DNA of 34,759 bases from an uncultured Alphaproteobacteria bacterium (GCA_902586855.1 CACIIZ010000013.1:1-34759); one strand, 5' to 3'; counted from the first letter of the stretch, positions 26,042-34,759 are shown. Program-made: numbers and translations. Notes: generated by a model from the sequence alone, not told the origin.

Positions 26042-27829
26042 ATGACTAAAATGACAACCGAGGAAGCCTTTATTAAGGTACTTCAAAAGCATGGGATAAG
26101 ACACGCTTTTGGAATAATTGGGTCAGCTATGATGCCCATTTCAGACCTTTTTCCAAAGGCAGGCATTATTTTTTGGGATGCTGCACACGAATGTAATGCG
26201 GGTATGATGGCTGACGGATTCACGAGATCAACAGGTCAGATGTCGATGATGGTAGCTCAAAATGGTCCTGGAATCACAAATTTTGTCACTCCAGTAAAGA
26301 CCGCCTATTGGAATCATACTCCTCTACTTCTGGTAACTCCTCAAGCTGCTAATAAGACAATCGGTCAGGGAGGATTTCAAGAAGTAGAACAAATGGCTCT
26401 TTTCAAGGATATGGTTTGTTATCAAGAGGAAGTAAAAGATCCGTCAAGAGTAGCTGAAACTCTAAATAGGGTTATTCTTGAGGCCAAACGTGCATCGGCT
26501 CCCGCTCAAATAAATATTCCTCGCGATTATTGGACGCAGGTGATTGACATCGTTATACCTGAGATCATTGAATTTGAACTGCCTGCTGGAGGGGAAAAAG
26601 CTATTGGAGAAGCAGCAGAGCTATTAAGCAATGCGAAATTTCCTGTAATCTTAAGCGGAGGTGGTGTCGTTTTGAGCGATGCGATAGAGGAAACTAGAGA
26701 ATTGGCTGAAGCACTTGATGCTCCAGTTTGTTGTGGATACCAGCATAATGATGCATTTCCCGGAAGCCATCCTCTTCATGCTGGACCTCTCGGGTATAAC
26801 GGTTCTAAAGCAGCTATGAAGTTAATACAAAAGGCAGATGTTGTACTTGCTTTGGGTACCCGTCTAAACCCCTTTTCAACACTTCCAGGCTATGGGATTG
26901 AGTACTGGCCCAAAGAAGCAAAAGTCATTCAGGTTGAGCTTAATGGTAGTAGAATTGGATTAACAAAGGCAGTTACCATTGGAATCATTGGCGATGCCAA
27001 AAAAGTAGCTCGAGAATTAAGGAAAAAGCTGGACTCAAATGCTGGTGATAGTGGTCGCTCTGAAAGGAAGGCCATGATCGCAACTGTTAAATCTACGTGG
27101 CTTCAGGAGCTTACATCTCTCGATCACGAAGATGATGACCCAGGTACTAATTGGAATGAACGCGCACGGAATCGTGAGCCAAAAAAAATGTCTCCCAGAA
27201 TGGCCTGGAGGTCTATCCAATCAGCTTTACCAAAGGAAGCTATTATATCGTCAGATATTGGAAATAATTGTGCAATAGGAAATGCCTATCCGACTTTTGA
27301 GGAAGGGCGCAAATATTTAGCGCCGGGTCTTTTTGGACCGTGTGGTTACGGGTTTCCTTCCATAATTGGTGCAAAAATAGGAAAACCAAGTTTGCCAGTG
27401 GTCGGATTTGCAGGAGATGGAGCTTTTGGTATTTCCATGAATGAAATGACTGCCATTGGGCGAAAGGGCTGGCCACCAATCACTATGGTTATATTTAGAA
27501 ATTACCAATGGGGAGCAGAGAAGAGGAACACTACTTTGTGGTTTGATGATAACTTTGTTGGGACAGAACTAGCAGATAATGTATCCTATGCAAAAATAGC
27601 CCAAGCATGCGGTCTACATGGAGTTCAAATTTTCTCTATGGATGAATTAAAGGATAAATTAATTGAGGCCATAGAAAATCAAATGAGAAATAAAGAGACT
27701 ACTTTTCTGGAGGTTTTACTAAATCAGGAGCTTGGGGAACCGTTTCGCCGAGATGCCATGAAAAAGCCAGTCGAGATATTAGGAGTGACTAAATTAGATA
27801 AGAAAAAGCAATCGAACGTCAACCTCTGA
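26042..27829 (+). CDS. xsc: sulfoacetaldehyde acetyltransferase
   Basis: A ThDP-dependent enzyme of 595 residues that cleaves sulfoacetaldehyde with phosphate into acetyl phosphate and sulfite, the central desulfonation step for taurine and isethionate. The cofactor-activating glutamate is E50 in AAHECNAGMMADG. GDG is at 458-460 and pairs with N487, and QWGAEKRN (489-496) followed by LWFDDNFVGTEL is the segment that separates Xsc from acetolactate synthases. AAGGA lies seven bases before the ATG; an ATG four bases earlier closes at once. The pta gene follows after 23 bases. It is divergent from tauA. Sulfite made here would be removed by SoeABC encoded nearby. Confidence 0.95.
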   Translation: MTKMTTEEAFIKVLQKHGIRHAFGIIGSAMMPISDLFPKAGIIFWDAAHECNAGMMADGFTRSTGQMSMMVAQNGPGITNFVTPVKTAYWNHTPLLLVTPQAANKTIGQGGFQEVEQMALFKDMVCYQEEVKDPSRVAETLNRVILEAKRASAPAQINIPRDYWTQVIDIVIPEIIEFELPAGGEKAIGEAAELLSNAKFPVILSGGGVVLSDAIEETRELAEALDAPVCCGYQHNDAFPGSHPLHAGPLGYNGSKAAMKLIQKADVVLALGTRLNPFSTLPGYGIEYWPKEAKVIQVELNGSRIGLTKAVTIGIIGDAKKVARELRKKLDSNAGDSGRSERKAMIATVKSTWLQELTSLDHEDDDPGTNWNERARNREPKKMSPRMAWRSIQSALPKEAIISSDIGNNCAIGNAYPTFEEGRKYLAPGLFGPCGYGFPSIIGAKIGKPSLPVVGFAGDGAFGISMNEMTAIGRKGWPPITMVIFRNYQWGAEKRNTTLWFDDNFVGTELADNVSYAKIAQACGLHGVQIFSMDELKDKLIEAIENQMRNKETTFLEVLLNQELGEPFRRDAMKKPVEILGVTKLDKKKQSNVNL

Positions 27830-27852
27830 CTAAGTTTTATGAAAGGTAAAAG

Positions 27853-28788
27853 ATGGCAATTAGTTCTTTTCTTCAGCCTCTAGACAAAATTACTTGTCCT
27901 GAAAATCTACTCAGTGAGGCTAGAAGGGTTAAGGTATTGCCCAGAGTGGCTATTGCTAATGCGGGGAGTGATATAGTGATGGAGTCCGCGAGACAAGCAT
28001 TTAAAGAAAAAATAATGATACCAGTATTTGTGGGCAAACAGAAAGAGATCATTAGTCATGCTAGAAAATTAAGTTGGAATATAGATGATTTCGTTTTAGT
28101 CGATTCCAGAAATGAAGAAGAAAGTGCAAATCAGGCCGCATTATTATGTGGTAAAGGACAAGCTGAAATTCTTATGAAAGGTAATGTCCACTCTGATATA
28201 TTTATAAAAGCAGTTATAACTGCTCGGAACAAAATCAGGACCGCAAACAGGCTAATTCACATTTTTTATATTACCCCGCCAGATGGTAGTCACGGTATTA
28301 TGATCTCTGATGCAGCTGTAAATATAATGTTGAACGAAAAATCAAAAAAGAAAGCCACAGCTGTTGTTGTGGATTTGCTAAGGAAATTGGGTATTGATAA
28401 ACCGAAGGTGGCTTTCTTATCAGCAAGCGAAAGCATAATAGATAGTATGCCATCTACTGTTGAAGCTAAGATTCTTTGTGACTGGAGCAAAGAAAATATT
28501 CCTGACGCAGATTTTTCAGGTCCTTTAGCCCTTGATATAATTTTATCTAATCAGGCGGCTATGATAAAGGGTTTGAATGCTAACGTAGTAAGTGGCAAAG
28601 CCAATGGTATCATAGTGCCAGATATAATATCGGGAAACACTTTATTTAAATCACTTGTTTATTTGGGTGCAGGTTGTGCCGCGGGTCTTGTAACTGGGGC
28701 AAAAGTTCCCCTTATTTTGACAAGCCGAGCTGACCCACCTGCTGCTAGGCTTGCATCAATTGCTCTGGCTTCAATTAGCCAGAGATGA
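27853..28788 (+). CDS. pta: phosphate acetyltransferase (short form)
   Basis: A protein of 311 residues in the phosphate acetyl/butyryltransferase family. It converts the acetyl phosphate made by Xsc into acetyl-CoA in the cytoplasm. Family landmarks are [16 protein letters not shown], the [23 protein letters not shown] stretch and the C-terminal [16 protein letters not shown]. It lacks the N-terminal CobB-like domain of long Pta, as expected for the Pta that accompanies xsc in sulfonate degraders. AAAGG lies a few bases before the ATG. Its stop lies five bases before the preferred start of the GMC gene. Phosphate butyryltransferase activity is the main alternative, but the xsc neighbourhood argues for acetyl phosphate. 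Confidence 0.92.
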   Translation: MAISSFLQPLDKITCPENLLSEARRVKVLPRVAIANAGSDIVMESARQAFKEKIMIPVFVGKQKEIISHARKLSWNIDDFVLVDSRNEEESANQAALLCGKGQAEILMKGNVHSDIFIKAVITARNKIRTANRLIHIFYITPPDGSHGIMISDAAVNIMLNEKSKKKATAVVVDLLRKLGIDKPKVAFLSASESIIDSMPSTVEAKILCDWSKENIPDADFSGPLALDIILSNQAAMIKGLNANVVSGKANGIIVPDIISGNTLFKSLVYLGAGCAAGLVTGAKVPLILTSRADPPAARLASIALASISQR

Positions 28789-28792
28789 AAAT

Positions 28793-30400
28793 TTGAAATT
28801 TGATTTTGTCATAGTTGGGGCTGGTTCTGCTGGTTGTGTTCTAGCAAACCGTCTTTCGGAAAATAGTCGGTACTCTGTGATTTTAATCGAGGCTGGCGGG
28901 AATGATTACAATCCCTGGATACACATTCCAATCGGCTATTTCAAGACGATGAATAACTCTAAGACGGACTGGTGTTTTAAAACCGAACCTGAAAAGGAGT
29001 TGAATAATAGGATATTATCATGGCCTCGTGGACGCGTTATGGGGGGATCTAGTTCAATAAATGGATTGCTATATGTCAGGGGTCAAAAGGAGGATTATGA
29101 TGACTGGGCAATTAAAGGAGGTAATAAAGGGTGGTCATGGAATGATGTTTTACCCTATTTCAAAAAGCTAGAAAAGTGGAATGGGGATGATCCAAACAAA
29201 GTTAGAGGTCATAATGGGCCACTAAACATTGAAGAAACTACTTTGAGAAGAGAAGTGGTTGATAAGTGGTTAGACTCATCTGAAAATATTGGCTATTCTC
29301 GAAACGCCGATTACAATCACGAACAAGAAGGGATTGGGCATTTTCAGTTAACTGTCAAGCATGGTTTGAGATGCAGTGCTGCAGGTGCATACATAAAGCC
29401 TGCCAAGCATAGGAAAAATCTAACTATTTTACGAAATACTTTGGTATCAAAGGTGCTCATTTCGAAAGGACGAGCCTTGGGGGTAGAGGCGATTCAGTAT
29501 GGAAAGTCATTAAAGGTCTTAGCCAACCGTGAAGTAATAATGTCGGCGGGTGCTATTGGATCGCCCCAAATTCTCATGTTGTCTGGGATAGGGGAAGCTT
29601 TAGAATTAAGAAATGCAAATTTGGAAGTAGTTAACAACTTACCAGGTGTGGGAAAAAATCTCCAAGATCATCTGCAAGCAAGACCTGTTTTTAAGACTGA
29701 CTTAGCAACCATAAATGTTGAATCCAGAAGCATACCAAAAAAGATTTCAATTTTCGCTCAGTATATAATTAATCGGTCGGGACCAATGACAATGGCTGCA
29801 AGTCTTGGAGTGGGTTTTTTAAAGACTTCACGGGAGCTTAGAAGACCAGATATTCAATTTCATATTCAACCATTCAGTAGCGATGATCCTACGCAGGGGG
29901 TACATAGTTTTTCTGCGTTCACTACATCAGTAACTCAATTAAGGCCAATAAGCACTGGCTCCATAAAACTCAAATCAGCAAGTATTTTTGATCAGCCTAG
30001 TATTTCCCCGCAGTATCTTAGCCACGAATTTGATAGGAAAACCATAGTTAGAGGAGTGCAAATGGCAATTGAAATCGCCGCGGCAAAGCCTTTAAAAAAT
30101 TATATAAAAGATATTTTCTCTCCAGGTGAAAATCACATAGAAAATGGGGAGAAAGGTATCTTAGACTGGATAAGGAGTAGTGCGGTAACAATTTATCATC
30201 CAGTGGGTACGTGTAAAATGGGTTCGGACAAATTGTCTGTAGTTAATAATAGACTTATGGTATATGGGACGGATTGTTTGAGGGTTGTTGATGCGTCAAT
30301 AATGCCTAAAATTACTTCTGGAAATACAAATGCTCCAACTATTATGATTGGAGAGAAAGCTTCGGATTTGATACTGGAGGATGCCAGAAATGACCTGTAA
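28793..30400 (+). CDS. GMC-family FAD-dependent alcohol dehydrogenase, candidate isethionate dehydrogenase
   Basis: A GMC flavoenzyme of 535 residues from the TTG at 28793, which gives the typical N-terminus [14 protein letters not shown]. The open frame extends back to a TTG at 28751 inside pta, but those residues look unrelated and there is no ATG. The GMC signature is in [18 protein letters not shown], the second signature in [15 protein letters not shown], the catalytic His in [10 protein letters not shown] and the partner Asn in [14 protein letters not shown]. It closely follows xsc-pta. A GMC-type, membrane-linked isethionate dehydrogenase is known in isethionate degraders (IseJ), and oxidation of isethionate would give the Xsc substrate. 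Choline dehydrogenase is the default family name, but no other betaine genes are near. Confidence 0.82.
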   Translation: MKFDFVIVGAGSAGCVLANRLSENSRYSVILIEAGGNDYNPWIHIPIGYFKTMNNSKTDWCFKTEPEKELNNRILSWPRGRVMGGSSSINGLLYVRGQKEDYDDWAIKGGNKGWSWNDVLPYFKKLEKWNGDDPNKVRGHNGPLNIEETTLRREVVDKWLDSSENIGYSRNADYNHEQEGIGHFQLTVKHGLRCSAAGAYIKPAKHRKNLTILRNTLVSKVLISKGRALGVEAIQYGKSLKVLANREVIMSAGAIGSPQILMLSGIGEALELRNANLEVVNNLPGVGKNLQDHLQARPVFKTDLATINVESRSIPKKISIFAQYIINRSGPMTMAASLGVGFLKTSRELRRPDIQFHIQPFSSDDPTQGVHSFSAFTTSVTQLRPISTGSIKLKSASIFDQPSISPQYLSHEFDRKTIVRGVQMAIEIAAAKPLKNYIKDIFSPGENHIENGEKGILDWIRSSAVTIYHPVGTCKMGSDKLSVVNNRLMVYGTDCLRVVDASIMPKITSGNTNAPTIMIGEKASDLILEDARNDL

Positions 30401-30422
30401 GAGAAATTTGTGAGGAAGTGGA

Positions 30423-31733
30423 ATGTCAATAGAAATCTTAAAGAGTGGCAAAGCTGAAACTGAGAAAGTAAAGGATGACATGAAAGTTCGTTCTGTTGTT
30501 GAGGAGACTCTTTCACTGATTGAGGCAAAGGGGGATGAGGCAGTGCGCTCTCTGTCGAATAAATTTGACAATTACTGCCCTGAGAGCTTCCGACTGAAGA
30601 CTACTGAGATAGAAGCTGCCATGGAGAAAGTCTCAGATCAGGAAATGAAAGATATTAAATTTGCCCAAGAGCAAATTAGAAATTTTGCTGAGTTGCAGCT
30701 AAAAAGTATTAAAGACATTGAGATTGAGACGCTACCTGGTGTCGTCCTGGGCCATAAGAATTTACCTGTACAATCAGTCGGATGCTATATCCCAGCAGGT
30801 AAGTTTCCTTTAGTAGCAGCTGCACATATGTCGGTTTTAACCGCCTCTGTTGCAGGTGTTCCGCGTATTGCTGCTTGTACACCTCCGTCGCAAGAAGGCC
30901 CGCATCCGGCGATAATCACGGCTATGCACTTAGCTGGAGCTAACGAAATTTATACCTTGGGAGGTATACAGGCTGTAGGTGCAATGGCTATCGGCACAGA
31001 AAGTCTAAAACCGGTTGATATGTTGGTTGGTCCTGGGAATTCTTTTGTTGCTGAAGCTAAGCGACAGCTTTATGGCCGTGTAGGTATTGATCTTTTTGCT
31101 GGCCCTACAGAGACAATGCTAATTGTTGATGAAACCGTAGATGCAGAACTGTGTGCAACTGATTTGTTAGGTCAGGCTGAGCACGGATATGACTCTCCAG
31201 CATGTATGATTACAAACTCTCGAAAATTGGCAAGGGAAACGCTTTCCGAAGTGGATAGGATTTTGAAAATCCTTCCTACCGCAGAGACTGCTAAGGCTAG
31301 TTGGAAGGATTATGGGGCGGTAATCCTGTGCGATAGCCATGATGAAATGCTAAGTTTGGCAAATGAAATGGCCTATGAACATGTTCAGGTTATGACTGAC
31401 CGAGATGACTGGTATCTGGAAAATATGCAATCCTATGGTGCACTTTTTTTGGGACCAAGAACGAATGTTACAAATGGTGACAAAGTGATAGGTACGAATC
31501 ATACTCTTCCCACGAAAAGGGCAGGAAGATATACTGGAGGACTTTGGGTTGGTAAGTTTCTGAAAACTCATAGCTATCAAAAAATTAAGACTGATGAGGC
31601 TGCATCCTTAATAGGTGAATACGGATCGAGACTAAGTATTTTAGAGGGATTTATTGGGCATGCAGAACAGTGTAATATTCGGGTGCGCCGATTTGGAAGG
31701 AAAAATATACCATATGGAAAACCTGCAAAATAA
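30423..31733 (+). CDS. hpsN: HpsN-like sulfopropanediol dehydrogenase (histidinol dehydrogenase family)
   Basis: A zinc- and NAD-dependent dehydrogenase of 436 residues. HisD-type residues are present: zinc ligands Q251, H254, D353 and H413, and the catalytic pair E319-H320. The substrate region departs from His[21 protein letters not shown] replaces the GVYVPGG form and resembles HpsN, which oxidises (R)-2,3-dihydroxypropane-1-sulfonate to (R)-sulfolactate. No histidine-biosynthesis gene is near, whereas xsc, pta and sulfonate transport genes are. A good ribosome-binding site (GAGGAAG) precedes the ATG, 22 bases after the GMC gene. It is the last gene of the xsc operon. No SuyAB sulfolactate sulfo-lyase is in the window. 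Confidence 0.85.
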   Translation: MSIEILKSGKAETEKVKDDMKVRSVVEETLSLIEAKGDEAVRSLSNKFDNYCPESFRLKTTEIEAAMEKVSDQEMKDIKFAQEQIRNFAELQLKSIKDIEIETLPGVVLGHKNLPVQSVGCYIPAGKFPLVAAAHMSVLTASVAGVPRIAACTPPSQEGPHPAIITAMHLAGANEIYTLGGIQAVGAMAIGTESLKPVDMLVGPGNSFVAEAKRQLYGRVGIDLFAGPTETMLIVDETVDAELCATDLLGQAEHGYDSPACMITNSRKLARETLSEVDRILKILPTAETAKASWKDYGAVILCDSHDEMLSLANEMAYEHVQVMTDRDDWYLENMQSYGALFLGPRTNVTNGDKVIGTNHTLPTKRAGRYTGGLWVGKFLKTHSYQKIKTDEAASLIGEYGSRLSILEGFIGHAEQCNIRVRRFGRKNIPYGKPAK

Positions 31734-31876
31734 TTTAGATGCTAAGACCTTTGATGGACAAATGAAATCAACTCCAGGATCTTCTTCTTTATTATCTCAA
31801 ATTCTATAATAGGCATACTATGTCTTTATAGAGATTAGACCTTGTTTTAATCACTTTGTTGTCATTTTGAAATTAA

Positions 31877-31906
31877 CCCTTCAGATATTGATTGATCTTA
31901 GAAGGG
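31877..31906. terminator. hairpin in the convergent hpsN/SDR gap, possible terminator
   Basis: CCCTTC-AGAT and ATCT-TA-GAAGGG form a stem of six plus four pairs with a two-base bulge and an 8-base loop. The outer bases overlap a second repeat, TTAACCC (31873-31879) with GGGTTAA (31917-31923), so two alternative foldings compete. On the minus strand TTAATTT follows, on the plus strand no T run does. Reading toward the end of the DegT-SDR transcript is therefore the more likely terminator direction, but it is weak. Confidence 0.4.
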
Positions 31907-31935
31907 CTACGCAGCTGGGTTAAGTAAAATTTTCA

Positions 31936-32676
31936 TCAAGGTCGGGCTGTTAATCCACCGTCCACTATAAGTTCTATTCCAGTAATATAAGATGAAGAGT
32001 CTGAAAGAAGGAAGGAGGTAGCATTTGCAATGTCTTTTTTTGTACCTAGACGGCCGAGAGGTACCGTTTTTGCAATTGTTTTTGCCAATCTCTTATTCTG
32101 TGTCCACCTTTTCTGCATTTGGGTGTGTATAGCACCTGGGAGAATTGCGTTTGAGCGAATTTTATATTCTGCTAGTTGTATCGCTAAACTTTTAGACAAA
32201 GCTAACAATCCTGCTTTGCTTGCTCCATACGCATCCTGTGCTTTTTTATCTCCGCGCAACGCTTGGATTGAGGATATGTGGACCATTGAACCATTACCAG
32301 AGAGTTTCATCCAAGGTATTGTATAGCGTGCTGCTAATGCTGCACCCTTCAAATTAATTTCAAGCACTTTATCCCAAACATTAAAATCAATATCTATTAA
32401 TGAACGATCTTTATCGAACCACAACACCCCCGCACAGTTTACAAGATAGTTGATCTTACCTTGATGAGTTGCAAAACGGTCAATTATTTCTTTGAGAAAA
32501 CTTTTGTCCGTAATATCACCTTCAAAAAACTGAGCCCCCTCAGGTAGATTGCTCTTTGGGGGCTCTACATCCAGCATTAAAATATTTGCACCCTTTGCCG
32601 AAAGCATGAGACTGATGGCAAATCCCATGTCCCCGGAAGCTCCTGTCACTACAGCAATTTTTTTTTCTTCTTTCAT
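31936..32676 (-). CDS. SDR-family NAD(P)-dependent oxidoreductase
   Basis: A classical SDR of 246 residues. The cofactor motif TGASGDMG is at residues 11-18, an acidic residue follows the second strand (LMLDV), which favours NAD, and NCAG, the catalytic Ser (HISSIQAL), YGASK and the C-terminal VDGGL are all present. AAGGTGG lies eight bases before the ATG. It is the second gene after the DegT-family aminotransferase, 51 bases apart, and probably shares its transcript. It is convergent with the sulfonate operon. DHPS-degrading bacteria use SDRs HpsO and HpsP beside HpsN, so a sulfonate role is possible, but the opposite strand and pairing with an aminotransferase leave it open. Confidence 0.87.
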   Translation of the reverse strand: MKEEKKIAVVTGASGDMGFAISLMLSAKGANILMLDVEPPKSNLPEGAQFFEGDITDKSFLKEIIDRFATHQGKINYLVNCAGVLWFDKDRSLIDIDFNVWDKVLEINLKGAALAARYTIPWMKLSGNGSMVHISSIQALRGDKKAQDAYGASKAGLLALSKSLAIQLAEYKIRSNAILPGAIHTQMQKRWTQNKRLAKTIAKTVPLGRLGTKKDIANATSFLLSDSSSYITGIELIVDGGLTARP

Positions 32677-32727
32677 GATTGATCCACCTTGTGATTTGTG
32701 TGCTTAGGAATTCTCAGGGCATGCGAG

Positions 32728-33924
32728 CTAACAATATTTTCCTAATTCATTTCCAATAATTTCTGCGATTATGGAGCAGTCATTCTCTTCAAAAGTCAAA
32801 GGAATACGCATATCAATAGTTTGTGAGAGAATGGATAGAGTCTTTTTTAACTTTGGTAAGTCATCTATGTAAGTCCAACTATCATATCTACTTGTAAAAG
32901 CTTTCGGTTCTTGGTCTCCAAACCATTTCAAATCCACACCTCTTTGCAGGCAAGCTTCTATGAACTTTGGGATTGTGCTATTATCTAAATTGGTAACTTT
33001 GAACTGTATTGAAGACCCAACATAGGATTCTTTATTCTTTCGAAGTGGAATAGAGATTCCAGTAATGCTTGAAAGTTTCTGAAAAAGCGCCTCGTACAGA
33101 AGATTCCACCTCAATATATTGTTTTCCAGATTCGGCAGTTGTGATCGCAGAATAGTTGCTCTTATTTGGTCCATTCTACCCGAGTAATTTGGTGAGTTTA
33201 AGCGATTGTTCCTAAATATTTCTTCGGGAGGAATAGCTCCATGCCTATTATACAGCATATATGAACCTGATGAAACCACGGCTTTTGCAGCTAATTTGGG
33301 ATCGTTAGTTGTTAGGAAACCGCCTTCACCAGAGTTGATGTGCTTATATGTTTGGGTGGAAAATGCTGCAACTTTTCCAAAGTTCCCTGATCTAATGCCT
33401 CGCCATTTAGACCCCATAGTATGAGCGCAATCCTCTACAATTATGACGTCATTTTTTGAGCAAATTAAGGTTATTTTATCCATATCAGCAATGTGCCCTC
33501 GCATGTGTGATAAAAGCAGAAATTTCGCTTTACTTGATTGGATCTTGGTCTCTAAATCATTCAGGTCAATATGATAGTTTTCGTCTATTTCTACAAATAT
33601 GGGATCTGCCCCTACGTTATGGATTGCTCCTGGAACAGGAGCTAGTGTGTAAGCATTTGCCAGAACTTTATCTCCTGGTTTGACCCCACAGACCCTCAAT
33701 GCCAATTGGATAGCGTACCCTCCTGATGCGCAGGCTAAGCAGTATTTTACTCCTTGCCAATTTGCAAATTCTCTTTCCAAGAGGCTAGCCTGGCTTTGTT
33801 CCTTTGGTTCTAGGTTGTAACGATGGAGACGGCCCGTCCTCATTATATTTGTGGCCGATCTTATGCCCTCTTCAGGTATGGGTTCCTGCTGAGTAAACGG
33901 CTTTTTAAATCTGATTTCAGTCAT
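32728..33924 (-). CDS. DegT/DnrJ/EryC1/StrS-family PLP aminotransferase
   Basis: A fold-type I PLP enzyme of 398 residues. The cofactor lysine is K194 in QTYKHINSGEGGFLTT, and D165 in VEDCAHTMGSKWRG contacts the pyridine nitrogen. This is the pattern of sugar 3- or 4-aminotransferases used for surface polysaccharides and antibiotics, and of related enzymes acting on other small ketones. The first 30 residues (FKKPFTQQEPIPEEG) are family-like. No nucleotide-sugar or glycosyltransferase gene is adjacent; the partner is an SDR. No ribosome-binding site stands out. It might act on an amino sulfonate or a sugar, but the sequence alone does not decide. Confidence 0.87.
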   Translation of the reverse strand: MTEIRFKKPFTQQEPIPEEGIRSATNIMRTGRLHRYNLEPKEQSQASLLEREFANWQGVKYCLACASGGYAIQLALRVCGVKPGDKVLANAYTLAPVPGAIHNVGADPIFVEIDENYHIDLNDLETKIQSSKAKFLLLSHMRGHIADMDKITLICSKNDVIIVEDCAHTMGSKWRGIRSGNFGKVAAFSTQTYKHINSGEGGFLTTNDPKLAAKAVVSSGSYMLYNRHGAIPPEEIFRNNRLNSPNYSGRMDQIRATILRSQLPNLENNILRWNLLYEALFQKLSSITGISIPLRKNKESYVGSSIQFKVTNLDNSTIPKFIEACLQRGVDLKWFGDQEPKAFTSRYDSWTYIDDLPKLKKTLSILSQTIDMRIPLTFEENDCSIIAEIIGNELGKYC

Positions 33925-34503
33925 GATTAAGTTTGTCTCTGTTTATGATGACAGAAACATTATTCTACCTTAAGAATCTCTACAACATAAATTGTCGTCA
34001 TCTTTGTAAATGAAAGAACTCCTGCAGAATATACTTCTATTAAATATTATACCGAAGTCCTCGCTGCTATAGAAATAACAACTTGAGATTTGATTTCAAC
34101 TTGCACTAATCTTCTTTGCAGTAAACAAAACCAATAGCACTGATTGTCAATAGAGCTGCCAAGATGAACTTAAAAGGTATGTAAACATGGAAGTTCCTAA
34201 TTATCTTTAAATTCCCAAATGATGTAACCTATACCTTATCCATGGTCAAAATATTAGAAGTTGTTGCACAGAAATTACTGTTGAGAGTAGAACCTATAGC
34301 TGACAACATTTAAGAGATTTGGTCTATTTTAATTATTGTTTGAAAGATAAACAGTTGTTGGAGATTATTATTCATTTTAAATGAAAACAATAACTTATAA
34401 CTTAAAGTTCATTCCCACTCAACTATTTTAAGACTTTAAGTATTTGTTTTTATGCTATTTTATTTTAGGTGCATAAGTAGTGAATAAGTAACGCTCTGAT
34501 ATT
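33925..34503. other. gene-poor AT-rich gap
   Basis: About 580 bases with no convincing gene. A minus-strand frame at 34106-34228 (stop to stop) encodes a hydrophobic tail (FKFILAALLTISAIGFVYCKED) but has no start codon, so it may be a remnant of a membrane protein. The promoter of the DegT-family gene must lie at the left edge. I see no tRNA, repeat array or integration site. Confidence 0.5.
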
Positions 34504-34759
34504 TTATAAACACATTTTTTTATTCATACTAAAAGACAAAACTGGAATATTATTTTTATCTAAATACATAATTTTAAAATTAAAATCTCTTTTTAAAAAA
34601 AGCTCCGTACCTGGTGATATACAAAAATTTTTGATTAGTTGTGGTTTAAATTCTTCCAAAACTTTGATGTCAATTTCATTTTTACTTAAATTGTGTAACA
34701 GAAAAGTATACTTAAATTGTTTACCTTCCAACTCTATGCTGGTCCATATTGTTTCACTG
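34504..34759 (-). CDS. C-terminal part of an unrecognised protein, truncated by the window end
   Basis: The minus-strand frame is open from the right edge to the stop at 34504 (about 84 codons), reading SETIWTSIELEGKQF at the start and ending FSMNKKMCL. The internal TTG at 34731 is unlikely to be the true start because the frame continues upstream. Alternating hydrophobic and charged residues (YTFLLHNLS, IDIKVLEEF, DFNFKIMYLD) suggest beta strands of a small sandwich domain. I do not recognise a family. Codon use is more AT-rich than the genes to the left, which fits a recently acquired or weakly constrained gene, or chance openness. Confidence 0.45.
   Translation of the reverse strand, partial: SETIWTSIELEGKQFKYTFLLHNLSKNEIDIKVLEEFKPQLIKNFCISPGTELFLKRDFNFKIMYLDKNNIPVLSFSMNKKMCL

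Noticed and set aside
28751-28792. Longer GMC start overlapping pta
   Set aside because: The extra 14 residues look unlike any GMC N-terminus, while the TTG at 28793 gives the standard [10 protein letters not shown] start.
30423-31733. Histidinol dehydrogenase of histidine biosynthesis (hisD)
   Set aside because: The catalytic residues fit the superfamily, but the substrate-loop sequence and the xsc-pta context fit HpsN better, and no his gene is near.
34106-34228. Small membrane protein in the right-hand gap
   Set aside because: The hydrophobic frame has no start codon after the preceding stop; kept only as a possible remnant.

Overview
The window is AT-rich, densely packed bacterial DNA. 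kdsA (a Kdo/LPS gene) shows a Gram-negative. The gene set is typical of a marine, heterotrophic proteobacterium, most likely an alphaproteobacterium: a SoeABC-type sulfite dehydrogenase, a taurine-type ABC transporter, xsc-pta, an HpsN-like dehydrogenase, and several GMC flavoenzymes and SDRs. No marker fixes the lineage further. I see no tRNA, rRNA, CRISPR array, phage or IS element.

Layout. (A) 1-4.9 kb: an aldose-dehydrogenase-like SDR, an SDR broken by one extra base in a 9-base C run, an M20 amidohydrolase, a threonine-dehydratase-fold PLP enzyme, and a divergent 2-oxoglutarate/Fe(II) oxygenase resembling the HalD/BesD group. (B) 5.0-10.8 kb: a tightly coupled operon of LeuB-like dehydrogenase, GMC oxidoreductase, AruI-like ThDP decarboxylase and aldehyde dehydrogenase. 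It reads as a peripheral catabolic route in which a 2-oxo acid is decarboxylated and the aldehyde oxidised. (C) 10.9-13.6 kb, minus strand: a BtuFCD-like metal-chelate/cobalamin importer. (D) 13.7-17.2 kb, minus strand: an IlvD/Edd-family dehydratase, apt and kdsA. (E) 17.5-31.7 kb: an organosulfonate island. soeABC is on the plus strand, tauABC-like import genes are on the minus strand, and xsc-pta-GMC-hpsN is on the plus strand, divergent from tauA. (F) 31.9-33.9 kb, minus strand: a DegT-family aminotransferase and an SDR. (G) The right end is a gene-poor AT-rich gap and the C-terminal end of an unrecognised protein that runs off the window.

The island makes metabolic sense. A C2/C3 sulfonate is imported by TauABC. 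Sulfoacetaldehyde is cleaved by Xsc to acetyl phosphate and sulfite, Pta makes acetyl-CoA, and SoeABC oxidises the toxic sulfite to sulfate at the membrane. The GMC enzyme could feed Xsc by oxidising isethionate, and HpsN points to dihydroxypropanesulfonate use. Taurine-deaminating enzymes (Tpa, TauXY), SuyAB and any transcription regulator are absent from the window.

The most unusual points are the permease of the sulfonate transporter, which carries about 345 extra N-terminal residues with two membrane helices and a large helical domain, two related palindromes between tauA and xsc, a strong hairpin between tauA and tauB, and the uncharacterised four-enzyme operon with its divergent oxygenase.
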